From NCBI GenBank assembly GCA_029945375.1, contig CM057060.1, positions 372,001 to 436,000 of the forward strand: DNA of 64,000 bases. Reading direction: 5' to 3'. The stretch comes from Agaricus subrufescens. Lineage: Eukaryota > Basidiomycota > Agaricomycetes > Agaricales > Agaricaceae. How positions within the stretch are numbered: the stretch's first letter is position 1; every line of letters begins with the position of its first letter. Under the pieces are notes generated by a model that searched no databases, was not told the DNA's origin, and saw only the letters and a program-made list of their open reading frames with translations. Both the position numbers and the translations under genes were made by a program. This document shows, one piece after another, positions 26,344 to 36,540 of the stretch.

Positions 26344-26352
26344 CCTTTTATA
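26344..26352 (-). promoter_or_regulatory. TATA box of the small gene
   Basis: Minus strand TATAAAAGG, a near-ideal TATA box, 56 bases before the donor of a leader intron and about 134 bases before the ATG of the small gene. Seen directly; use is inferred. Confidence 0.65.
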
Positions 26353-26864
26353 CCTGGTCAGTTCGGCATCTAGAACTGTATAGTTCTGGCAAATAACAGG
26401 GATGGAAAGGAAAACAAATATGGGAAATAAAGGAAATGGGGTAAAGGTAACATCGGAGAAACATAGGTCACGATCTACAATGGCCATATCAAGAAGGAAA
26501 GGATAAAAGGGGTTAGAAAGATGAAAGGGTCATTTTAACCCATAATGAAGGAGATATAATGGTGGAGTGAGGCGTCGAAGCACTTACAACAGTGCGTATT
26601 TTCATTTGGAAGGCGAGATTGATCTACTCTAACGAGCTATTCAAGAATGTGCTGCATTACGGTGATCCACTCATGATACCTATTGGAGGTTATATTGTTC
26701 ATGTTGGTCCCTTCAAATTAAGTAAATCCGTTGTTCCAGAAATCATACTCAGAAGACTAATCTACGAGATCAGCAAGATTTCGTAAGGCGTGAATGTAAG
26801 TCGTAGAACTAAAATAAACCTGATATACATAACAAAACGTAATACCCCAGCAACCATAGATTAT

Positions 26865-28703
26865 TTACGCACTGACAGGACGCCGGAGACTGGTCCCTCT
26901 AGCCAACAACGACGCTCTTCTTCCTCCGTCCGCGTTCAATGCCGCATACACATGGCTCAAATCAAACGGATCCCTCTCATGCCTCAACGCGAATCTGCAA
27001 AGAATAAATAACAGGATAGTAGCTATCGCGACGAACACGATAGTCACGATGAATTGCGGCTTCGAAGTTGTCAACGCAAGTTCTTCCTTATGTTGGAGCG
27101 CAGAAACAGTATCCAAATCAAACTCCACGACACTACTTGATCCGTTCCTCATATATCCGTCGATATAAGCCTTGGCTGCCGAAAGGATAAATGTATCCAT
27201 GTTTCGGTTGATAGATGGGAGGTCTAATGGATGAATGCCCTGGGCGTGATTCCAGTCGACCAAAGATGAGTTAGCCATGAAGATCATCGCCGCGGGGAGG
27301 TTCACAACGTTGGCTATTGTGAGAGTTTCGACCTCAACCACTGCTTGCCCAAGAGCGTTCGTGAAGATCAAGTTCGCTGCGCTCTGTGGGATGTTACCGA
27401 AAGGCTTCTTGCCAGAGGAAAGAATTGATTGAGCCCCATCACTCGTGATGCTGACCCGTCCACCAGTAATTTGTGGGCGGGGATCACAGTGGAGGACGGA
27501 AGCAAGAGGTGCAAAAAGTGAATCCGAGTTCAAGCTGAGGCCAGCACCTTGCGCAGTCAAAGTAGTAGGTAGCGATGTAAGATCGACTGCGTACGGCACA
27601 GGGGGGGTGAACCGTCGATCGAGGATTGAACTATTTCCTCCACAGAAGATGAAGGCTGATTTTCCGAATTGCTCCATGACCGCAAAACTCTGGAGAGATA
27701 ATGAACCGACGCTAGAGCCTATATGATCAGAGTGTCATTGAGATACTTTCTTTGTGCTTCTGAAGTGAGGTAGCTTACCGATTTCATCGGCGTTGATCAG
27801 GCCTGCCCCAACTGTAGCACCGTTCCACTGCTGACCTCCAGATGCCACAACAATAGATCCCGAGACGTTGAAGAACTGGGGTGCCTCCCAATGACAGTCA
27901 TGATGGAACTCAATGACGTCCGAATCATATTCAATCGACCCGTTAAAACTCGTCAAATCCACTCTCGGAACGGGAGCCAACATGTTAGGCTGGAGCTTGA
28001 ATCCAAATGGTGAGCGTTCAACCTCTTCGAGTCGGACGATGAGGTTCGCACGAGCTTGGGTGGTGAAGACCTCTTGGAAATCGCTGTCTTGGGGGTGACT
28101 AAGTAAGCGGCCAATCTGTACGGTGGTCGGTATATCAATAAGAGTGGTAGAGGCATTGATCGCCCCAGGCCCCAACGAACTAAGCACCAGGAAACATAAT
28201 GAAGCAAGGAAGGCGATTTTGAACGTTCCAGTTGGATTGCCCTTCAATAAATGAAGTGAGCGATCGAGGTAGCCGGAAGTCATTGTAGAGACCCTGTCGA
28301 CCGTCACAGCCTGGGCTGCATCGCTTCCTTCCGGTGCAAGATGATCGAGTTGCGCAGACCACTCTCGACTGAACGCGTCAGCCGCCATGTAAGCGCCCAT
28401 GAATATGGCAGCACTTTGCCAAACAACGAAGATGATGGTGAAACCACCCTTGACTTTAGTATCGCTGACATCGGCTTTGATGTTGAGTGGAATAGGTTTG
28501 GCAAGGCAAACCGCTCCCAGGACAATGAATCCGATTTCGATGATGAAGAACGCAAGCAGGCGGAGGTAGAGTTCAGTCTTTCTAGTTATGGCTAATGGAG
28601 GGTCGGCAGAAGACTCGGTTATCGTGTCACTGTGTCCCTTCTCCTCCGTGGGACTAGACACCAAGTTTTTGAACGATTCGCCTTCAGGGGTGGGCAGGCT
28701 CAT
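26865..28703 (-). CDS. Polytopic membrane protein, tandem family copy B
   Basis: Second copy of the four-gene array and the closest relative of copy A. Exons 28703-27779 and 27718-26865 with a 60-base phase-1 intron at the same place as in the other copies; 592 residues. It has the same plan: about 50 polar residues, three helices, a long ectodomain with HHDCHWEAP, HCDPRPQITGG and GNIPQSAANLIF, a final helix (FIVTIVFVAIATILLFILCR), and a cytoplasmic tail with PFDLSHV shared with copy A but not with C or D. The internal ATG aligned with the other copies is preferred; another in-frame ATG lies 48 bases upstream. Copies A and B share the loop DAFSREWS between helices 2 and 3, whereas C and D share a different charged loop, so they form two pairs. 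Function unknown. Confidence 0.85.
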
Positions 28704-28754
28704 GCTTGGGCGAGGGTGTGGAAGGGGAACCAAAGACGTCCTTCCGAGCATCAA

Positions 28755-28761
28755 CCTATAT
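28755..28761 (-). promoter_or_regulatory. TATA-like element of copy B
   Basis: Minus strand ATATAGG, about 55 bases ahead of the aligned start codon of copy B, with a CATGAGGAAG element a little further upstream that recurs ahead of copy C. Confidence 0.6.
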
Positions 28762-30761
28762 CAGTCAGAGAATGTATGCTTCCTCATGTTTGGATGCCAA
28801 CAATCGCCGTGAGTTTGACGGCAGGTGCAATGTCCGGAGCCTGACAGCTGTTTGACCTATCCCGTAATGGGTTGATCGAACACTTCATGACGATAATAGA
28901 CGCTCTTACTCATTTTATCCAGGGTGGAAAAAAAATGGAAGCCACGAGTGTCAAAAGAGTCAAATTGAAAGAACGCAGATAAGCGCAGCCTAATGGTATT
29001 CACAGACTAGTCTGGGGTCCGGTCCAGGAGATCGGGGAGCAATGATAGACGCTGGTTAACAGCATTTGCGGACTAAATGCGTCTAACTTTGAAAGATTTC
29101 TGGAACCTTGGGACATAGACGCCCGGAATCGAAGTACCAGACTTCTGCCGAAGCTGCCTGCACATGTCAGATGATGAGTGAAGGTGATGAGAACACATGG
29201 GCGAGGCGAGCGGGAGAACAACATTCCCGTGGTTCTATGTTTATAAATCGGAAAACTCCGAAAGACATGAATTGCTGTCACAACCACCTATTCTTGCTCG
29301 AATCTCCAATGCAAATCGCCTTGCCTTTGCCTGGCTACTTCGTGTATACGTCGTGTTCTGCACCTACTATAATTCAAGGAAGGATATTGCGTGTCTGCAA
29401 ATACGAATTCTCAAGAAGGGGACCTCACACGAGTAGCCGCAGTCACAGAAGATCGCAGCCTAGAAGTCGACCGTTGTACATCCACCTCCGATTCCGTGGG
29501 CCTCCTTATTGTCTCATCCATTCATGAAATCAGGTGATTGTCCTCCGAATCTTGTCCTACAATTCGCCTTCGCCCTTGTTAGAGGCTGTGTTCGACCTTG
29601 CGTATGGCGCTACTTGAGAAGTGGTAAGGTCTCTGCAGCTTTGTTATTATCCCTCCTTATGCTGGAATTTCCGGGCGTGGGTTAGATCACATCCTCACTT
29701 GCCCGTTCGGAAATGAATCCATGTTCGGTAAGCACCCGCCGCATTATTGCTGTCAGCAATGTTCCGTTTTTGACGATCGAGCAAATCATCTACTAGCGTC
29801 GTATGTTATTAAAAGCTTTAATAGTACGAAAAATCTTCAAAGATCATAGAGCTAGTCACATGTAAACCATTTGGCCAATCCGGCCGGGACACTAATCATC
29901 AAACAAGGATATCATCAACTGGTGTTTCGGTCCAGTACATGCACAGCGTTGTAGGTGAGACTATCTTTACTTTCGCCCGTGAATTGCGGTAGTCTGATGC
30001 TATTTTGCCTTGATCATCCAAATGCACTTTGCTATGTTTTAACAAACTAATGTATTGGGACGCTTAGTTTAACCGACAGTATCTCGATGATACCTCATTG
30101 GGTACCAAAGTTATTATGATGGGAATGGCCGTAATGCGACCATGATACTGCCTCTAACTATAGCAAACACGTTCTGTTCTCCCATAGGATAACTTAATTG
30201 GCTATTTGCAAACTAAGACATGACGCTAGTCCTTTCTTGCACACAAATATCAATTAATAACTGGGTACTCATCATTCGATGTGGAGCGTCTTGTTTCCGA
30301 CCGACTGGTGTCGTAACGTCTACGTCTTATGTTCCGGAGAGCCCCATCAGTGTATGTGGTCTTGATGTACCCCGTTTAGGTTTTATTAAAGTGTTATTTC
30401 CTAACTCCTGACAAGTTCCAAGGCGACAGATCTGTACTAGTCTACACCCAAGCATCGGTATCGTTTACAGCACCCAGCATCGAAGACTTACACTGCCCTA
30501 GCCCAAACGAACTGGAAGGTTGACATAATTTGAAAACCGGAAGAGAATTCTTATGACTCAGAGCACCCTGCACATCCATGCCCTTTTTGGTTTCAACGCA
30601 GCCTATGGTGTGACACGAGATAACCCTACGCAATATACGATCGTACATGTATACTAAACTATGCTCACCAACATACAGAGAGATACGGAGCCGTCATGTA
30701 TAGCTAATCTAATTAATGAAATGTTGATACAGTGTGGGAATGTTCGTACAAAGAAATCGAT
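28762..30761. other. Intergenic between copies B and C
   Basis: About 2 kb with no supported gene. A plus-strand frame of 139 codons (29108-29527) has Arg/Ser-rich, non-protein-like composition and no family match, so I leave it out. Confidence 0.45.
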
Positions 30762-32547
30762 TCAGACCGTCTTACGAAGTATAAGCAGAAGAACTGTAAC
30801 TACCACAACAAACACATTGGTGGAACTAAACAGTGCTGTCGAAGTCGATAAAGCTAGTCTTTCTTCTTGGGACGTAGCAGATACAGTATCCAACTCAAAT
30901 TCCACAGCGAGACTTGTTCCATTCTTACGATAGCCATCAATATAGGCTTTCGCCGCCGAAAGCATGAATGAATCCATGTTTTTGTTGATGGACGGGAGAT
31001 CGAGTGGATGAATGCCTTGCGCTGTATTCCAGTCAACTGCGGACGAGTTTGCCATGAACATAGTCGATACAACATTGTTCACAGCGTTGGATTGTGCGAA
31101 GGTCTCCGCTAAGATTGTTGCTACCCCAAAAGCGTTCGTAAAGATCAAATTCGCTGCGCTTGGTGGGATATTACCGATCGGCGTGTCCCCTGATGAGACG
31201 ATTGTGATGGTCCCATCGTTCGTGATGCTCACCCGTCCACCAGTGATTTGTGGACGGGGATCACAAATGAGGACGGTAGAAAGAGGTGCATAGGAAGCCT
31301 GATTCACTAGGAGGCCAGCACCTGCCGCAGTGAAAGTAGTGGGGAGGGAAGTAAGATCCACTGCGTACGGTACAGGGGGATTGAACCGTCGGTCGAGGAC
31401 TGAGCTATTTCCTCCAGAGAAGATGAAGGCCGAACTTCCGACTCGCTCCATTGTTGCAAAATCCCTGAGAGATAATGAACCAACACTAGAGCCTATGTGA
31501 TACAATCCAATGAGATACGGTCTTTACGATTCAGAAGCGAGGCATCTTACCGATGTTGACTGGTCCTTCCCCAACCGTGGCACCGGCCCACTGTTGACCG
31601 GCAGCAGCGATGATAATTGAGGGTGGGGCGGGGGTTGAGATGTTGAAGTACTCGGGTGCTTCCCAGTGACAGTCATGATGGAACTCAACAATATCCGAAG
31701 CGTATTCTATCGTTCCATTGAAGCTATTCAAATCAACCTTTGGAACAGGAACCAGAGTGTTGAGAGGGAGCTTGAACCCGAATGGAGTATGCTCAATCAT
31801 CTCGAGACGGAGGATAAGGTTTGCACGAGTTTGAGCGGTGAAAACCTCTTGGGTCTCGTTATCCCGGGGGTGGCTGAGTAACTGGCCGATCTGGATAGTG
31901 GTTGGTATATTGACGAGAGTTGTAGCAGCATTTATCATTCCAGGCGCCAGCGAACTGAGCGCAAAGATCGATAAGGATGCGAGGAAGGCCAGCTTGAACG
32001 TCCTACTTGATTTGCCCCTGGATATATGAATTACGTGCCAAGGGATAAAGTCGATGACGAGAGAGGAGATTTTCTGTTTTTCAGTTCCAATACGAGTCGT
32101 TCCTGCCGGTTGACCCTTTTCCGTCGGATGAGCCTTTTCGTCCGGTGGAGATGCCTCCAAACGGGACGCCTCCGAATGGTGCACTTCCGATTGTTCGGGA
32201 GGTTTGTCCCTATTCAATATCTCGTCTGCGATGTACTGCCCAGTCATTATGGCCAACTTTTGCCAAACGACAAAGACGACAGTAAAACCACCAATGACCT
32301 CGGCATCCGAGAAGCCCAGACGAATACCGAGTGTAATAGGTTTGGATAGGCAAAAGGCGGCGAGGATGATATAGAACACTTGGAGGACGAAGAAAAAGAG
32401 AATGCTGTAAGAAAATAGAGTTGACTTCGGGACGGAGTAGTGATTAAGCCTATGTGTAATCGATTTATTACGATTTATCCCATGGTCATCTTTAGTTTTC
32501 TCCTGGTCATGAAGCGAGACAGCATCTTTGGAGGAGGGGGAGTTCAT
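30762..32547 (-). CDS. Polytopic membrane protein, tandem family copy C
   Basis: Third copy of the array. Exons 32547-31551 and 31492-30762, 58-base phase-1 intron at the conserved position, 575 residues. Three N-terminal helices, an ectodomain with HHDCHWEAP, CDPRPQITGG and AANLIFTNAF, and a last helix ending at LLLILRK. Unlike A, B and D it stops three residues after the last helix (TGA), so the cytoplasmic tail is missing. The loop between helices 2 and 3 is long, charged and rich in Glu, Lys and Pro, and starts with NRDKPPE as in copy D (DREKPPE). No ATG lies upstream in frame, which fixes the start and supports the same choice in A and B. The truncation looks like a recent stop or frame change in the tail; whether the protein still works is unknown. 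Confidence 0.82.
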
Positions 32548-32607
32548 GATTGTCGGGGGAAGGGTGGGGAGGGGACGAACAACCAAGGAAGCCCCTCGCG
32601 ATGCCAG

Positions 32608-32615
32608 TCTATAAG
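32608..32615 (-). promoter_or_regulatory. TATA-like element of copy C
   Basis: Minus strand CTTATAGA, about 65 bases before the copy C start, preceded by CATGAGGAAG. It corresponds in place to the ATATAGG element of the other copies. Confidence 0.5.
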
Positions 32616-34615
32616 TCACTTCCTCATGTTCCTAGGAGGATAAATTTACCCCATGGTTAGCGCAAGTTAGAGTTCCGACAGACGATGGATCTTAACCGAG
32701 CTGATCGCAGATTCGCATGTACGTGATTTCTGGCAAGTCCTGGGAACACCTCATCAGTGACAATCGCCATATCTTCCTTCCTCCCTGCCCCACTTGCCGC
32801 TCCTTTCTAACTGCCTTTCTAACTGGGCTTGTACACGTGCGAAAATCAATAGGTCAAGAACGGGGAGAAGACTAACCCGAATTCGAGTCACCGGCGCTTC
32901 AGGACAGAGGCGCCGTATTCACAGATCACAAATCATAGAAGCTTCAGAAGCTTAGCTCAATATGAGCGATACGTGACCTCCTGTGTGAAACAAATTCATT
33001 TAAAGCATGGACTGATTTGTCGAAAGGAAGCCCGAGTCCGGGCGCTGCTTTGATTTCTCTACTGGCTGTCTTCAACAGTGATAATATGCAGGGTTGCGAA
33101 TAGATCCCGGTTGTCCAAACCGCAGCTATCTGCTGTGTTGTACGTCATGGACAATTTATACGGGAGCCGAAGAGATGGGCACTACAGAAGCCGCCATATG
33201 TTACCAAAAGGATTAGAACGCTTTTACATGAAATGGTCGCCCATCGAAGTTGATGATTTGTTCCAAAATAAACAAATCTCTTCTACCGGGTTATAAATAC
33301 ATCATTATCGGACGTCGGCACTCCAAAAGAAAAAAATTTTAAAATCCAGATCTCCAAAAGAGTTCGACAAAGGAGGGGGATGAGGTTGTCTGACGCCACA
33401 AGATTGTGTTCCATGTCAAGTGTATTGGTTTGGGCAACAGCATAGATCCCAAGCGGCGCCATCTGAACTCCACGTTCATAACCGCCACTCCGTGATGCTA
33501 CGATATGGGACAGAGAAATCTAGCCAGGTCGATCCCCGGGCCCATGAGGTGCTTCATCACGGTCGTTTCAATCGCGTTTCTGCCCGCAGTAAGGCTACAT
33601 CACATGTATATTCACAGATCGTCCCTTATAAAGGGATATAAACCACAGACCCATCATTTGGAAGAGGTTGTTGCATCAACGAGGTGCCTGTATCTGTCAT
33701 CATCCCGGAGGAAAGAATGTGACGAACTCATGATACAAGCTGTAGATTTTGTGTGTCATTATGTAAGCTCGGCGAACCCACTACTTCGAGCCTGGCTATG
33801 TCCATCTGACAGCAGTCCTGAGGCTATAGTCTGTGTCGTCGAATTACGCAATGCGCTAGAGGTGCAGATGCCAATTCAGGGGCGGAGATATGTAATGTCC
33901 ATATGCCCGAGACTCAGATCAGTGACTGTATGGTTGGGTGTGGCACCTGAGTCTATTGTGTACTGGCTTTGGAATGGAAGCGGCAATGCAACTAGGCGCA
34001 TGAGCATCGGAAGTGAAAGTCGGGCGGAGACCCACGATTTGTTGTGGAGAATAGAGTTACGACGACCATTTCCGTAATTATGTGGTTCAGGCGCTGATTG
34101 CGGAATTTCTTTCTATGTTTCGGCACGCTTCACTCTTGCAGGTTTATCAGACCTCCTTGGTCAATGGAAACATGATACGGTACCTAGTTAACCCTTGCTG
34201 TAGCAATAAGGAGGACAAGGATTTGATCTTTAACACCGCAGGGGCCCGAGGGGATATAGTCCGCCTATCATTGTGTCGTTTCTGTGTCTTGCCACTGCGC
34301 CACTGTCACCCTTCTTTAGAAATCCCCATGCTAGCCTTCAGGCTAAGCATAGCTATTTTAGAGAATTGTACAGTTATGTTACAGGACAAAAATCACTTGT
34401 CATTGGATAACCAACACTAAAAGGTTCAAGGGAGGGAGTAGTAAAGTCAACATAGTGCACAGCTGGAGGTATCTCGTGAGACTTGGCCATTAATGATGGC
34501 TGCCTAATACTGTGCAGTCAGGTAACATTGAGAGTCAGAGTGGCAATAGTGTTGTGGAGACGGGTAGTGCCTCACCGATAAAGGCTGCATGTGAACGGGC
34601 ATAAATTGCGTCGTA
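32616..34615. other. Intergenic between copies C and D
   Basis: About 2 kb. It contains one longer plus-strand frame (listed separately) and otherwise nothing I can support. Confidence 0.45.
33505..34077 (+). CDS. Hypothetical protein, possible gene remnant
   Basis: An ATG-started open frame of 190 codons on the strand opposite to the array. The middle part (about residues 50-160) has a balanced, protein-like composition with segments such as ELMIQAVDFVCHYV and SICPRLRSVTVWLG that recall the leucine-rich tails of fungal F-box-type proteins, but no F-box is present and I cannot name a family. It could be a decayed piece of such a gene or a chance frame. No promoter or splice evidence. Confidence 0.28.
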   Translation: MGQRNLARSIPGPMRCFITVVSIAFLPAVRLHHMYIHRSSLIKGYKPQTHHLEEVVASTRCLYLSSSRRKECDELMIQAVDFVCHYVSSANPLLRAWLCPSDSSPEAIVCVVELRNALEVQMPIQGRRYVMSICPRLRSVTVWLGVAPESIVYWLWNGSGNATRRMSIGSESRAETHDLLWRIELRRPFP

Positions 34616-36479
34616 TCAGTGATCAGTCAGCTTTTCACATCCGCCTTCTGTCGGGGAATCGGGTACAGGTACTCTCTTGTTGTGGTGTCTACGAATGAGG
34701 TGACGGAAGACTACATAGAATATGAGCTTATGTTGTTCAAGGATAAACCTTCGAGTCAACTTACGACGGAGTAAAAGCAGCAAGATCGCGACTATCACCA
34801 CGAAAACGGTGGTTGTGACAAATAATCGCAGTGACGTCGACAATGCCAGTCCGTTGCTCTGTTCCATAGCAGAAACCGTATCTAATTCAAAGCTCACAGC
34901 GAGACTAGTCCCGTTTTTACGATAACCGTCGATAAAAGCCTTTGCCGCAGAGAGCATAAAGCTATCTATGTTTTCATTGATGGACGGAAGGTCTAATGGT
35001 CGAATGCCACGTGCTTGATTCCAATCCACTGTGGAAGAATTCGCCATGAACATCGCTGCGGCAATGTTGTTCACGGCGTTGGCTGTTTCAAGAGCTTCAA
35101 CCGCTGATAGTGCTATTTGGAAAGCATTCGAGAAGATCAAGTTCGCTGCGCTTTGCGGGATATTGCCGATCGGCGGATTCCCAGATGAGATGAGTGTGAC
35201 AGTCCCATCATCCGTGACCCTGATCCGTCCACCAGTGATCTTTGTGTTGGGATCGCAAACAAGTACGGAAGAAAGAGGTGCATAAACAGAGTTTGAATCT
35301 AGGTCGAGGCCAGCACCCTCAACAGTGAAAGTGGTGGGGAGAGAAGTAAGATCAACCGCGTAAGGAACAGGGGGGTTGAACTGTCGATTGAGGATTGAGC
35401 TGTTTCCTCCAGAAAAGATAAAAGCCGATGTTCCAACCGCTTCCTCCGTTGCAAAATCCGTGAGTGATAACGGACCGATGCTAGAGCCTACGATGCAAGT
35501 TATGACAATACCTTCCCTTTCGACAACGAGGCATCTCACCGACGATGACCGGGCCCGTACCAACCGTAGCGCCGGCCCACTGCTGGCCCGCAGAAGTTAT
35601 GATAATCGATCCTGAGACGTTGAAGAACTGGGGTGCTTCCCAATGGCAGTCATGATGGAACTCGATGACATCCGTATCATATTCAACTGTGGCGCTAAAT
35701 GTCGACAAATTCACTCTCGGAACGGGAACCAATATGTTAGGCGGGAGCTTGAATCCAAACGGCGACTTTTCGATCTTTTCGAGTCGAAGGATAAGGTTTG
35801 CACGAGTTGCAGTGGTGACAATCGCTTGGGTGTCATTTTCTTGGGCCCGGCTGCGTAGCTGACCGATTTGGATGGTGGTTGGCGTATTTATGAGAGTGGT
35901 AGCGGCCACTATCGTTCCAGGCGCTAGTGAACCAAGCGCAAAGATCGACATACAGGCAAAGAACGCCATTTTAAATTTCAGGCTTGACCGACCCTTGGAT
36001 ATATGAACTACCTGCCAAGGTAGGAAACCGAGAACGAGCGATCCAACCTCTTCTCGTTCCCCTACTGCCCTAGCGGCTTCCGATGATGTAGCGGCTGTTG
36101 GGGAAACCGGTGACTCGGGGGGTTTCTCTCGGTCCAATATGTCATCAGCGATATACTGTCCGATTGCAAGGGCTATTTTTTGCCAGACATTGAAGACGAC
36201 GGCGAAGCCACCTACGACTTCAGCATCACCGAAGACCGTAACCAAGCTGAGTGATAGCGGCCTGGCAAGGCAATATGCCGCCAGAATGATGAAAACCACT
36301 TGCAGGACGGCGAAAGCGAAAAGGCTGTAAGAGAATAGAGTTCTCTTATGGACAGTCATGTGGTCCAGCTTTCGCGTAAGCGGTTCGAGAGGACTTAGAG
36401 GACCTGCCAACAGGGAGTGACTTTTGGATCCTTGGCGATCATGGTTGGATGGCGCCGCTCCACCATTAGAAGAGCTCAT
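34616..36479 (-). CDS. Polytopic membrane protein, tandem family copy D
   Basis: Fourth copy of the array and the pair mate of copy C. Exons 36479-35540 and 35487-34616 with a 52-base phase-1 intron at the shared position; 603 residues. Three N-terminal helices (starting near TLFSYSLFAFAVLQVVFI), a Glu/Pro-rich loop beginning DREKPPE, the ectodomain with HHDCHWEAP, GNIPQSAANLIF and AKAFIDGY, a last helix ending ILLLLLRRK, then a long basic tail of about 50 residues unlike that of A and B. This tail may run into former non-coding sequence. The second Cys-bearing motif reads VCDPNTKITGG instead of CDPRP. No upstream in-frame ATG exists, so the start is firm. Function unknown. Confidence 0.85.
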
Positions 36480-36533
36480 TCCTGGTCGAAGATGGGGGGA
36501 ACGGGAAGCCTCGCACGTCCCCCCACATGCCAG

Positions 36534-36540
36534 CCTATAT
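36534..36540 (-). promoter_or_regulatory. TATA-like element of copy D
   Basis: Minus strand ATATAGG, about 58 bases before the copy D start codon, matching the position of the same element in copies A and B. Confidence 0.6.

Noticed and set aside
29108..29527. 139-codon plus-strand frame between array copies B and C
   Set aside because: Arg/Ser/His-rich translation without motif; no promoter or splice evidence.
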